This document shows, one piece after another, positions 12,501 to 24,160 of a stretch of 64,000 nucleotides of DNA. The notes under the pieces were generated by a model. It ran no database searches and was not told where the DNA came from. It worked only from the letters and a program-made list of their open reading frames with translations. Origin of the DNA: Lineus longissimus (lineage: Eukaryota > Nemertea > Pilidiophora > Heteronemertea > Lineidae); NCBI RefSeq assembly GCF_910592395.1, contig NC_088320.1, positions 3,472,001 to 3,536,000 of the forward strand, read 5' to 3'. Numbering within the stretch: position 1 is the first letter of the stretch; every line of letters starts with the position of its first letter. The translations under genes and the position numbers were made by a program.

Positions 12501-15472
12501 CAGAGGAAGGCATTTATATTAGCATCACGTGCATTTGAGTAGCACGAAATACCAAGTAAATTGCAACCGTTCTCTTAATTATCCCGATGTAAACGACGAA
12601 CGTGCAGTTTAATGTATGATCCAAGTTTTTCTGTGTGTTTTTCTTCAAAATTTCAACTGAATTAGTTGACACATAATTAGCTTCACCTTAATTTTTCTTG
12701 CCAAAAACAGAAACACTGTACAAACGTTCAGAGTGGCTTCAGGAATTCGTTTCCGCGATTTTAAAACAATTTCAAAGCAAGTGTAAAAGCGCTGGGCCTC
12801 TCTAGTGACCATTCTGCACTTAACCAGCAACGGGGGCACGGCCAAACTTGTCTCATCTCGAATAGAAATATTTTTATAACTTATACCAATTCACGACAAA
12901 CGAGTAACTTGTCATCTTTTCCCGACGTCCTGTCATTATTCCGGCAAAGCTTTGTACTTTGAGGACCTACTTTTGAGGGGGCTTGTCTATTGACTTTGAA
13001 ATATGGCGGGGAAAGTATCGGAGTAGATGTCATTTATTGGTTCTCTAATGTCCAAAGAACACATTTTGATTGTAACACTAGACTTGAAATGGATGGTAGA
13101 GCAGAGTCGAGGGTCATATCACAATTTGACAGTCGATCTACAGAATATTCTCAAGTTGCGTCAACCAAGAACTGAAATGATAAAGGTCAACTTGTGCGGT
13201 GACGTAGTTGTTATAGGGCCGGATTCCCAGTCGAGAGGTGATGGGTTCGATTTTTAGTATGCATCCATGAGAACATTATTTTCAAATGATATGGTGGAAG
13301 TGATATAGACAACATGATTCATGATAAGAGTCCTTCTTAGCAAACTAGGTTTCCTCAAACAAAAGAAGAACATTGTCACTCGCGTTAGCCTATTCAAAAG
13401 CCATCAACAAAGAGGCTTCTTTGATGGCAGTTTTTAATGTTCGACCTATCTCAGTATCAATCTACAGCATGCTATATAACGGATTAATCATCACTTGATA
13501 ATGGCGAGAGACGAAACTGTCTCTGCTTTTTCCGGTGTACTTTAATAATTGAGCCTAGGGGAATACAGAGACATGGACAGGTTGAAAGCTTCAACACGGA
13601 GGCTGTGCTGCCATTGGTATATATGAGGGGTTAGCAATATATATTAAATATTTTCATTCATAAAGTATTTTTATATTTTGTAAGAGCCTATTTACATCAG
13701 AGATTTTAAAAAGTGGAATTGTCCCCAGGTCCCTGTAATTGGTCTATATCATCCGTAAGTTTCAATTTTGATAGTGTGTCGGTGTTACTTAAACACGAGT
13801 ACATGATGTGTCACTGCGGTAATCCAAGCTTAACGTGCACCTGTAGTCCTTCCAATTTATCAACAAACACAATACCTGGGCGTGACTATGCTCATAATCT
13901 GACGAGAGCCTCTTCTGTCTTAGGCAGAAGAGGCAATTACCGGGCAATTTCCCACATTATTAACTCCGTGCTTTAGTTCAAAGATTCACTGTGCAGATGC
14001 AAGGCTTAGAGCCTTAACCAAGCCGCTGGTAGTCGAGAGTGTACTCAAGGCTGCAATCAACCGTCATAAGCAAATTGCGATTACAATAGACCGTCGCTAT
14101 TGTCTTTATTGGTTGTTGTCATTCGGTATTTTCATTTGAGCGACTCTAATCTTGATCACTCACTCGGTCGATTGCCTCTTGTCCAATGCGTTTCATCCGT
14201 GGCTGGGCAGCAAGCACTTCCTTGTTCTTCATAGCGTTTTACAGAAGTTCCATCACATGGAACAAGTCTGGATTTGACCAAACCACCTCTCCTCATTCCG
14301 AAGATTAGTATGTTTCGAGAATGCAAGCATATATTTTCAGGTGTATATTGGGGCGTCTCTTTTTTCTCAAGTATTAATAAGGCAACCTTCTGATGCGACT
14401 GACGCCATGACACAACAAAAACGAATTCATGTTGAATTCAACTGTGATCTGTACAATGTGGATAGTTTTTTGGCAATCTCACAGGGGCTGTTGACATTGC
14501 GTGAGGCAATGTCTCATGTATGGAGTTATGATGTAATCGTTAGATAGGGCGAGGGCCATCTTTGCTCATGACTTTTAAGACTAGCTGTAGTATCGTTATT
14601 TCCTAATTACCACCTACGTGTACACCCAAGTGTTTTGATGATTGTCGAATAGTAGGGAAACGTCCATTGATAACAAAAGTGAGTTCTTTACCGTTTTCCC
14701 CAAGTAGTTCAAGCAGCGTTCGTAAGGTAGAGGCGGCCGTGCATTTTATCGTGTTTCCCTTGGTGGTTAAGTTATTAATCGATAGAAAACCTATCAATTT
14801 AACACGGTATTATCGTGATTCAGACGTAAGCTTTGCCGGCACGTGTGGGTTTTTTGGTGCCATCACAACACAAGAATTATAGTTATGATTGAGCCATATA
14901 TCGTACCCTGATAATTTGTTTCTTTCTTCATGTTACTACCAGCACTATCATTGCGATATGAGACATACGAGCCGGACATAAGAGGCTTATGTTGATTGTC
15001 CAATATCGACAGTCGGCTTAACCTCGGGCTTTATCAAGGACTTGTAATTACTGGTATGTCTCACAGGAACGGTGTTTGATTGTCGAAGGCTGCACATCTA
15101 CCACTAAGAGTAATCTGTATTCCTTTTCAAAATCCTGTACTAATCACAAAAAAGTGAAATAAAAACAAATTATTAACATTTTTCATTTCTCCTTGCAGAA
15201 ACGGCCGCGCATTCTCATCTCTAGTTTAAAAGTCAACGAAAGGATAGAGAAATCTCTAAAACTGTGTTAACAGAAATCTTTAATTTCTATTTACAGGCAT
15301 TACAGAGTCAGTGCCAGTGAAACGGGATGCTGACGACAGGGCCTACCAACTTCTCAAACGGTTCCTCGCCAAACGTGTTCTCGAACAACAGTCTGCCGAA
15401 GCAATGGACCAACCAGCCCAGAAACGCCAATTATGTGGTGAATTAGGCGGCTTTTCCGTTCACTGTTTCTAA
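9551..15472 (+). CDS. secreted cystine-loop peptide precursor (putative neuropeptide/hormone)
   Basis: Two coding exons, 9551-9596 and 15297-15472, join in phase 1 (donor G|GTAGGT; acceptor TTTACAG|GC after a pyrimidine-rich stretch) to give 73 residues. Residues 1-16 are a hydrophobic signal sequence beginning MKFGFVVVLTVLL. Four Lys-Arg convertase sites follow, after VPV, AYQLL, FLA and DQPAQ. The last product is the 14-residue QLCGELGGFSVHCF, with two cysteines nine residues apart, an N-terminal Gln able to form pyroglutamate, and a free C-terminal Phe because the stop follows directly with no amidation Gly. Signal peptide, dibasic spacers and one terminal disulphide peptide are the plan of peptide hormone precursors. 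The Cys-Phe end faintly recalls allatostatin C, but the loop is longer and the core motif is absent, so I do not assign it. An antimicrobial or venom-type peptide is an alternative. The 5.7-kb intron could hide extra exons. I am confident of the gene structure and unsure of the function. Confidence 0.72.
10720..10945 (+). repeat. degenerate SINE-like element in the peptide gene intron
   Basis: A tRNA-like head (CAGTGGGAAGAGCGGCCGAC, then GGTTGTAGATT where the B box should be) is followed about 150 bases later by TATAAAGCGCTTTGTAC, a typical SINE/LINE tail block, and an A/T-rich end. Promoter boxes are mutated, so the copy is old. It sits in the intron between the two exons of the peptide precursor. 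Confidence 0.4.
10982..11245. repeat. diverged tandem repeat, period about 126 bp
   Basis: ATCGGCC followed by TTGCCCGGTAGT occurs from 11018 and again from 11144, and both are followed by CGCCAACTC / CCGCCAACTC and GTAACAATGCA / CTAACAATGCA at matching offsets. Fragments of the same unit (TTCCTTTTGCACC, TTCCTTTCAACGC, CTTTTCAACGC) recur at about 10985, 11108 and 11232. That gives about two full copies plus partial ones, clearly diverged. Confidence 0.55.
11656..11808. repeat. three-copy 51-bp minisatellite
   Basis: Three head-to-tail copies of a 51-bp unit starting GAGGTGGTTT and ending AATCAACGGA(A/G), at 11656-11706, 11707-11757 and 11758-11808. Copies 2 and 3 differ only at the last base; copy 1 differs by one short change (TTTGTC for TTTCATC). 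The unit is 17 codons and one frame stays open through all copies, reading EEVVSSSSNLNSIMEST. That frame has an in-frame stop just upstream and no ATG before the repeat, so it is not called a gene. Confidence 0.9.
12461..12483. repeat. GTT trinucleotide microsatellite
   Basis: A short run of GTT units (GGTTGTTGTTGTTGTTGCTG) followed by a G-rich stretch; lies in the large intron of the peptide precursor gene. Confidence 0.7.
13185..13265 (+). repeat. possible SINE head (tRNA-like)
   Basis: GTCGAGAGGTGATGGGTTCGATTTTTAG contains an intact first half of a pol III B box (GGTTCGA), and the 40 bases before it resemble an A box (GACGTAGTTGTTATAGGGC). The arrangement matches the head of the clearer SINE at 34690-34872. 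No tail block was seen, so this is a fragment or a chance resemblance. Confidence 0.3.
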
Positions 15473-18400
15473 ACCGAGTTTTATCGGAGAAATCTAAAGA
15501 CGGGTTTCCGTAAGAGCCTTGATGATGAGGAGTTTCAATGAAGGACTGTTTGTAAATACCGGGACTGCATGGCGGCTACGCGGAAAGTCATGGCGTTCTC
15601 ACAAGAAGATTTCACTGGCGAGAACGAATTTGTTACAAAATTCTAGTCGTTTTTAGGAAACCTGTGACACAGCAATAGACTATTTGACATTTCGTTCAAA
15701 CCAATCGCGGGGTCCACAATATTCTTTTGGACGATCACTGTTTACTTGAGTAAATGGAAACTGATGACGTCGAAGAACTTTTTCGCTCTTACTCGGACTT
15801 AACTATTTCAACGCATCTGATAATGGATGCTTGACTAAATTAGGATAGCATGTCGGTCAGTTTTAGCCCTTCGCCAGTCCCGAGTAGGGTGGAACATACA
15901 GCGAGTGAATCCAGCGTTCGCACTAAAATAATTACCGGTACAAAACGTCACAAATTTAACTTCTCATCTTAAAAAAATATCAGCATACATCTTTTAAGAT
16001 ATCACAGTGTTCAAAATTTTTTCATTCCAAACTTTGATTTAACTGGTCAATATTAGACCATATTGTCCATGCTGAAAACTCGTAATGCCGATGGATGTGG
16101 ATATTTCCCGACCAAATATTTGTTTGCTAGCTCTATTGTTTTCGAGTTGTAGCGTATTGTAATGAAACCTGTGTATCAATTCTCTCATTATGTTGTTTAC
16201 ACCCTCGACAAAATGGAACATTTGTATAGCTTCAAGGACGTAGGTTTTCTCATTCTCAGTATCGTTGATCGACTATTAACAATTAGTATGCCTTCGGCAA
16301 TAAATTCCATTGCACATTTCCACGGGAATGAACATTTGAATTTATTCATCTCTTCTTACCTGCGCAATCAAAGTTTTGCAGAGAAAATTCGTCCAAAGTT
16401 CAGTCGACTTTTTGTGTCTTTTGCTTACCAATACCGCCATAATAAATGTGAACTCCTTTGAACCTTTTTATCATCAGAAATGCGTTGAGAAATTCTATTT
16501 TACATCTACTTCATTTCATATTTTGCTGGAAGTTTTCATAAAGTGCACGAGCGAGAGTGAACAAGTCAAATATTTGAAGAGAGGGGCACGAATCAAGCAC
16601 ACTCCATACGAGAACGTCGTACATTGTACATGTCTTCTTTATAAGGAACCTCGCACATCTAGCGCACAATATCTACATCTTCAGACTAATGTTTACTGCT
16701 CGAGTTACGGTGAGGAAGGCTGATCGAGACTTTTAACACAGTTCGACGATATAAATGTACACCTAAATCTCACAACCTTCTCTCGACAAAATATGTATTG
16801 GGCAAATTATATCACACACAAATGTACGTCTTGGTCATCTGAACTATGTGACATTGAGATCGCGTTGAGTATCCGTTGGGACAGGAATCAGTTTAACAAA
16901 GCAACTCACAGAATATGATGCAAATCTCGGGGACACGTACATTCTGCACTGCTGTGCGTATATTTTTATATATGTACATTGCATGTATGAGATGGAGCAT
17001 TATAAAGAACCGACCAAGCATGTTTATGTTCTAGATGCTACCTCTATTCAAACTTGTAGTTCAAGTATTATATGAAATATCATCCGAAACTCGCACTGAC
17101 CCTTTTTTCATGCTGCTGCAACATGTGGCATGGGTCAACTCGTTTTATGGAAGAGGAGCGGGAGATCATGCCGAAACCAAGACTATAAAGCAATTAGTAT
17201 CAACTGAGGCCTGAATAAAGGGCTGATCTGGCAAGCAAGATGAAGCAATCCCCCTATATTTTGTGCACACTTGAAGATGTTTATCTGTAGCGCTGATGAG
17301 GCCAGTGACTCGTATTTGGAAAGACCTTGACAACCTTTACTGATTTTCAATCTTGTACACTTGCGCATCTCTCTGCTCACGAGTAATTGTTCTCGAAATA
17401 GATCCTATAAACATCGTTCTCAAAAGCTATTTAGATGCAGGTGGTTTTTCGCAAACGATATAATACCCAAAAGTAACACGTCTTTTCCTTAACGATCATT
17501 AAATTAGTGCGTGTTGAATACGTCGCAAATTTTGCAAATTCGCTTCAACATTCGTATTGTCGGATTGCCAAAAAAATAGAAGTTCTTTTCAAAGATGGCG
17601 TTCAACCGGTCGATTGTATGATCTCAAATAATCACCCAAATTCTCTTGAAGCCACCGTAAGAAGGAAGAGATTTTAACTGTCATTTTATAAATGCTGAGT
17701 GAGCTTTTCTGCTGACAAGGCTAAATTATTTGACTACTTAGAAAAAGGCGAAAAGAACAGGACGCATTTAAAGACCAAGAGCGGCAGAAGTGTTATCGAG
17801 CTTAAAGTTGACATTCATTATTCTGACATTTAACAGATGTGTGCTAAGCATACGTTAGCATACGGTCGGGTTTAAAATGAGATCAAGTCAGGCATGGCGT
17901 CAATGGATGAGGACAGATAAACACTAACGTATGATACCCCAGTATCATGTCCAATTTCAACTTTACTTGATTCGATAGTGTTGCTACAGGCCGTTTTCTG
18001 TAGTAATGCATTGACTAATTCAGGCATGTTTGGGTGACACCGAAGCCGAGGCTCATCTCCCCGAGGTTGAATTACAAATTTCGAACTCCACGCATCATAT
18101 TTCGAAACAGACATACGTTGCATACAAATCTGAAGAGGGATCGAAAACCTAACGCATTAGCATTGAAGTTCGTATTTTTATCGCGATTTCATTCCCTTTG
18201 AATTAGCCATGATAGAAACCATGGATTTAACAGTCAAGAACAAATATGGATAACCAATGCGACATCATTTTCTAACATTGGCATTTTATTTAGTGTCAAT
18301 ATCAGTCTTAAACGATAGGCCTCTACATGTATTTATTTTATGCCCTGGCTACAGGTATGTCATGATTCCCCTTATTGCCGGCTTCAGCAAATAAGTTCAA

Positions 18401-21400
18401 CTGTTTACGTTTAGAAAAATAATTGAAAAACGTTTTCTCTTTAAGTAGGCCTACTTCCATTGAACAGGTAAGGTCATTTACATTTTCAGATATCTTATTT
18501 AGCAATTTCAAAATTAATACCTCCTGTACACAGGAATCGGATATAACTATGCACAAATCTAAAACAAACCGGTAACGGAAAATGAACAAGACTATCCATT
18601 ATAAACATCTAGGAATCCTTTACAGCTTGCTCCGCAATGGTTTTTAAAGACTGTTTTCCTTTCTGAAGATGATACAAACGGAACTAGTGCCTTTAGGTCC
18701 GACTTCTGCGGAAACCAGACTCTTGATTAGCATCGCTATCGCGTATTAAACCACTGACACACTTCCTTTCAGATCGTCTGCCTCTTCCTTTATCAGTCAT
18801 TAATTATATGGGTTTTTTTTTATAGAGAACTTGGTTATTTAATAGGTTTTAAGAAATTCAGCTATTTTCAATTCTTTATGCGTAAGAGTTTTAAAGTTCC
18901 CTTTTATGAAGTTTGCATCGAAAGAGAACTCAACAGCATCAGTTGTTCTCAGGAACGTTCCCTTGAAAAAAAATAACTGCGGAATCAAGATTTTTTTCAG
19001 AGGAGGATTAGGTTTGAACACAAAAATTCTTTGGATTCAATGTTACCCTCAGTCATATTCTTTAGACAAAAGCTTTGGTTGGCAAATTGGTAGCAGGAAG
19101 CAGCAAACAAACCGCTTTACATCACGTGGTGTGTTTTTGCACCCAATCGGCTACTCTGGTAAACATCCACCCGCCAGCAACATGGCAGTAACTTCCGTAC
19201 AGCCGAGCAGTTGTCCCCACCATTTCCGAGCATGAATAAGGACACGTGAAGGTTGCCGAATGGATTTACAGAAAACAAGGCATCGCACTGAACCCCAGGT
19301 GTTAATTAAAATTCATTCTCATACAAGTGTCCCCGGTGAGCGCGTCACCACATTTATTGCTTTCCAAGAGTTTGCATGATTCCGAGTATTTTCAATAATC
19401 TGATTGCCTTTGGAGTTTTATTAGAAATTGACAAGTCGGGAGTTGCGCCAGTGGCAAATTTATGATGAGGGGAACACATGCATATTTAAGCTTTGAACAC
19501 CAATTCGTGTAAAAGAAACGAAGTCATCAACGCGAAGTCATTGGGAAAACTGTCGTAGGACTGGACCAACGTTTTACATGATGGAAAACTTGCAAAGCGT
19601 ACAGTCAGCTTGAAACTGAGGGAACACGATCTCATGATATTCATTGAGGAACGGCGCACGCAACTACAGTACATGTATGTAAGACGAAAAATACGTCACA
19701 CCAGTTCTGATGATTGGTCAGAAATACACCACAATATAACCCTGGAGGAACAAATGTTCCTAGCGATTAAGGCAAAGCGACACTTTTGAAAGTTCTATTC
19801 ACCGACTTACAAAACTTTTCCTCGTTTTAGGTGATAGTGATCAAAGCACTTCAAACTTTCAAGAGTACAACTGCGATATGACGCAGCGATCATGGCAAAT
19901 GATTTTCAATTTCAATAGGAGAATAACTTTTGTGAACAATATTTAAAACTTTCTATCGCCCACCAGCTAAATGTAGTTTTTCGAAATCCAAAATAAACAC
20001 GATCAAGAGAAACATCGGCTATGATGCAGCATTTATTACCAGCGTCAAAAGTCCCATGGCCTCAAGGTCGGAGTGCAGGTAAAGTCAAAAATGATATTAT
20101 GGTGTTCAGTTTGTTACAATGTGTCAGATTGAAAGAAGAATGCAAAGTATTGCACCGATGTGCATCTTACATGTACATGGTGGCAGTCCAAACAACTGGC
20201 CGTTACACAATTTAACGGACGCATAACACCTCTCACTTTTATTCACCAGACACACAGATACTCCTCTGTGAGAAAATCAATAAACCATTTACTGTTCAAA
20301 GAAGAAGATAGAAACATGAAACAGGAGACAATTTCAATATCACAAAGTAGAAAGTTGTCCACTCTTCTCCTTTCTCATCTGGGGAATGGTCGAGTAAAGC
20401 AAGTCAATCTTGGCAAACTCAAGTGCTATAATGGGAACATCCTGTTTGCAGGAGGACCACAGGCAGGATTCCACTGACTGAAAACAAATGGGTAAAAGCC
20501 AATTTGAAATATTTGGGAAAAAAATTTATTGATGAGTTGCATGTTTTTTACAGTTTGTGAGGGAAGGTAGGGGCTATTTTACTTTTGGTTGAGCATCGGG
20601 ATATTGGGCGATGTTTTGAGGACTAGTAAATGCTTTTACTGAAAACGCCAGGCCTTAGCTTACATAACTGAAAAAAGTCGTTACTAGTTATTATTCATAG
20701 CACTTAATGTCTTAATGACAATTCAGCATACCGAAGTGCATCTCAATATGCGTCTGAAATATACAAAATAAAATGACACGCGGCTCCAACAATGCAGGAA
20801 GATTTTTAATGTTGAATTGGTCTTTGTCCTGTCAATATCATCAGACCAAGTGTGCATAAAGTCACGAACTTTATTAGCAGTATCAAAAAGGTATTACTCG
20901 AAGGAATTTGTTTTTGCCTATATTCATACAAAACATGTAGGTATTTTATTCCACCTCCAAGATATAATTGATATAATCTGACAAGAACTGGTGTCGTATA
21001 ACTTCAGTAAGTTGCTATTCATGAGAAAGATGCCTTGATCTGCATCGTATTATGTCCATGTGATCACACATAAAAAAATAATGCTGTTATTGTTCGCAAT
21101 ATATTTAAACATCTCACAATTTTGTTGCCGAGATGCTTTGACGTCAAATATATCATCCCATAGTCATATTCTGTCAACAATATTATCCACAAATTTGAGA
21201 ATAGGAAGTTGCCGTCGTGTAATTTTTGTGATCTCCATGTCTGCCCACAATCACTGTACTATTTTGCTTGTTGTATTCAATGCGGGGAAAACTTTTCTCT
21301 CAGCCTGGTTACCAAACGCCTCCCTGCTCATTTCAGAACTTCGCCAATTCCTGCAACAATGTTGGATTGTTGCTTCGTCTGGTTGGATACGAGGCTGCTG

Positions 21401-21466
21401 TTTTCGGGCAGACCCTGAACAAGACACGGTGATGTCGAAAGCTAGTCTCAACAAAATTCTATTTTG

Positions 21467-21885
21467 AGCTATAAAATATGGTGTTATTTTAAACTTTCTT
21501 TGTAAATCTTTTTTTCAACATTTAAACAATATGTTATGTTTTAGGATCTTTGTTCTATGGATGTAATGGGGTTTTGCTTTGAAAAATGCTTGGCATTCTA
21601 TTCGAAATAACATGACATTACTTGTAGGGAGACTTAAACGGAACGAGTTTCCTCTAAAACCTTTACTGCATGTATAGCTACAAAAGATGGTGTTATGTTA
21701 AACTTTCTTTGTAAATCTTTTTTTCAACATTTAAACAATATGTTATGTTTTAGGATCTTTGTTCTATGGATGTAATGGGGTTTTGCTTTGAAAAATGCTT
21801 GGCATTCTATTCGAAATAACATGACATTACTTGTAGGGAGACTTAAACGGAACGAGTTTCCTCTAAATCCTTTACTGAATGTACA
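21467..21885. repeat. 209-bp direct tandem duplication
   Basis: The block 21467-21675 is repeated immediately at 21676-21885. Both copies start AGCTA(T/C)AAAA, share GGATCTTTGTTCTATGG and GAGACTTAAACGGAACGAG, and end CTTTACTG(C/A)ATGTA. Only a handful of substitutions separate them, so the duplication is recent. No gene is seen in the unit. Confidence 0.92.
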
Positions 21886-22544
21886 GGCTGGTGCAAATGC
21901 CTTTATTCATATGGAGTCAGATCGAATGTGAATTACAAAAACGTAACAAAAGTATGCGTTTGTATTTTCATGTGTCTGTAAGGATAAATTATTTTTAGTT
22001 GGGATCACCCACTTAAATATCATATATCTAATGTTTACGCCCAAAACACCCGTGCTGAGTGCACTGCACAAGTTTTATAATATTAGTAATTATCAACTTT
22101 ATGGCTGCCATTCCGCGTTCAACAGTTTCTTTTACTCAGAATGACTAAATTGACTGATACGCCTACTGTTACAATAAGGAAACACAAATTACAGTATTTA
22201 CTGAAGGGTTTACCCGTATTTTGCAGTTTAATGTGTTGACGACGCTTTTGATTGAGGCATTATTATGCAGCTTGGAGCAAATCTCGGTATTCTTTAATAG
22301 ATTTATGACGCTCAGTTGGGATTATTTGTATTGGTACATGTGATTCTTACAAAACAGACCTGTGCATTTGCATGAGCAGCTTCACTATTAACAAATGAAA
22401 TGGTCCAGGGACCATGTGATTACCTCGGGTAATGTGATGCATGCCATTTGCAGTGAATATTGGGAGAACAGTTTCTTGCTAGTTTCACCATTTTTGATTC
22501 CATGAATGATATCATTCTTCTCGGCTCAATGGCACAAAAGAAAA

Positions 22545-22605
22545 CGGAGGCAAACGGACGACGATGGACGACGACGACGGACGACGGACACCAGGGTATC
22601 GTAAA
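22545..22605. repeat. GACGAC-rich dispersed-repeat fragment
   Basis: CGGACGACGATGGACGACG continues as further GACGAC units and then GGACACCAGGGTATCG and AGGTGAGCT. A GGACGACGG tract followed by a short segment and a GGTGAGCT block resembles the end of a repeat often found in aquatic animal genomes (recollection, not verified). Otherwise it is a simple repeat. Confidence 0.35.
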
Positions 22606-24160
22606 AACTCCCAAGAGGTGAGCTAATAATTTGATTGATGCTAGAGCGAAATATCGATATCAATGCTAATTAACCATTTATCTTCTAAATATCACGAAAT
22701 GACAACTTGGACATTTTCTAAAAATATCAAAATGTTTTGAAAATTTTCTTAATGAAATGGAAGACAATGTCAGTCTGAGTACTGAACCCAGATTTTGGGT
22801 GAAAACATCCAAGTCTATTTGATTGAGAGGGAATATCGTTTTCCACATATTTTGAAGAATTACTGCCAAACCAGCATTGATATAAAAGTTTCGCTTTAAC
22901 ATCCATCAGATTATGTATCTATCATCAATATCCCGCATTTTCAGCGTTATATCACGCACAGTTTGCGGATTTGATATGCTCTCAGTTTTGGTTAACCCTC
23001 AACTGCCCAAAAGCTGTCCAAAAGGGTGGTAATTATATTTCATTAACACAATCAATGTTGGGCTTGGCAACCTATCGTCAGACATGTCAGAACCTGGTTT
23101 AGTGTCACATTTACGTTCTCGAGACAGTCCTCATGCCATCATGCGTGTCCAACATTCAAATGATCGAACTGACAACTTTGTTAGACTTGAATTTCGCGAA
23201 CGATTTCTTAGAAATTTCTCATTATCCTAATCAGTGTTTTTGCTTTCCCAGTCATGGTTCCCAACAGAACACACCAGATTATTTTCTCTTGCTGGTTTCG
23301 CGCGATACGTTGCAACTGTTGATTATTTTGATGAGAACAATTGATTTGATGCAGATCTCTGTTGCAGGAGGAATTACTTGTCACTGATTTCTTCTAAAAA
23401 GTCACTGATTTCTGTAAAAAGCTAGATTATCTTGCTTTCCAATAACGATGAATCGCTTTGATCTCGATAGGTATTTTGTTTTGATGAAACATCTGTTTTT
23501 TTATTTTGAAATCTCACGGAATTTAAGTTTATTTGAAACTGCACTGAGCGTCATTACACTATATAATGAGACGAGGATGAAGTATACCTAATCTACAGGT
23601 CAAGTCGCATCGAAATGACACATTTGGGACCAGATTCACTATTATTCTTGGTGGAGAGGGTGTCCGCGATTCCAATGCACATGTTCTTTCCAATTGCGAA
23701 TGTGATTTGCCAGTTTTCTTCACGACGATCGTTGTAAAAATACTCGCAGCACGATACAGACCTCAATCAGTGGTAACTTCAGTCAAAAAAAGGAAAGCAG
23801 TAAGTTGAAGTGTCCTTTGACGCTTTGAATCAGAACCGCGGTCGACAGAAGTTCGAACAAAATATTAAGATTTTGCATCTGGTTACGCATGCGCATGAAT
23901 ATGTCTACCTTGATTGCGGCTTGCTTACATTGGTTACTCACATTGCGCCTTGGCGAGTCCATGTCAAATGTCCTGTCGGTCGCACTGTGTAAGTAGGACA
24001 AGTGAGATAATCTTGTTTTTAAGGAGATATGTTCAATTTTACAAAGTAGGGTTGCGTTAACATACAAAATTCATAACTACAGCACTTTGGGAATATAACA
24101 CGATTACAAAGCATCGAAGATTTGTTTGCCCTGTTTTTTTCCTTCTTGTTTTGTGTTCGC

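Larger units (their letters stand above)
15473..24160. other. gene-free stretch (intergenic)
   Basis: No recognisable coding exon between the peptide precursor and the transporter. Open frames up to 135 codons (plus 16376-16723, plus 18906-19235, plus 21060-21467) lack family motifs and do not join to each other. Possible poly-A signals for the flanking genes are AATAAA at 16296-16301 (plus) and its complement TTTATT at 23500-23505 (for the minus-strand transporter). It contains the 209-bp tandem duplication and a GACGAC-rich repeat. Confidence 0.5.

Noticed and set aside
13397-13440. Hairpin GCCATCAA...TTGATGGC followed by TTTTT, resembling an intrinsic terminator
   Set aside because: Intrinsic terminators are bacterial; this is animal DNA, and the stem is imperfect.
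17872-18123. 83-codon minus-strand frame
   Set aside because: Plausible amino-acid mix but no recognisable domain or splice partner.
21060-21467. 135-codon plus-strand frame, with an overlapping minus-strand frame at 21251-21454
   Set aside because: It begins with a non-ATG codon, runs into the tandem duplication, and shows no family features on either strand.
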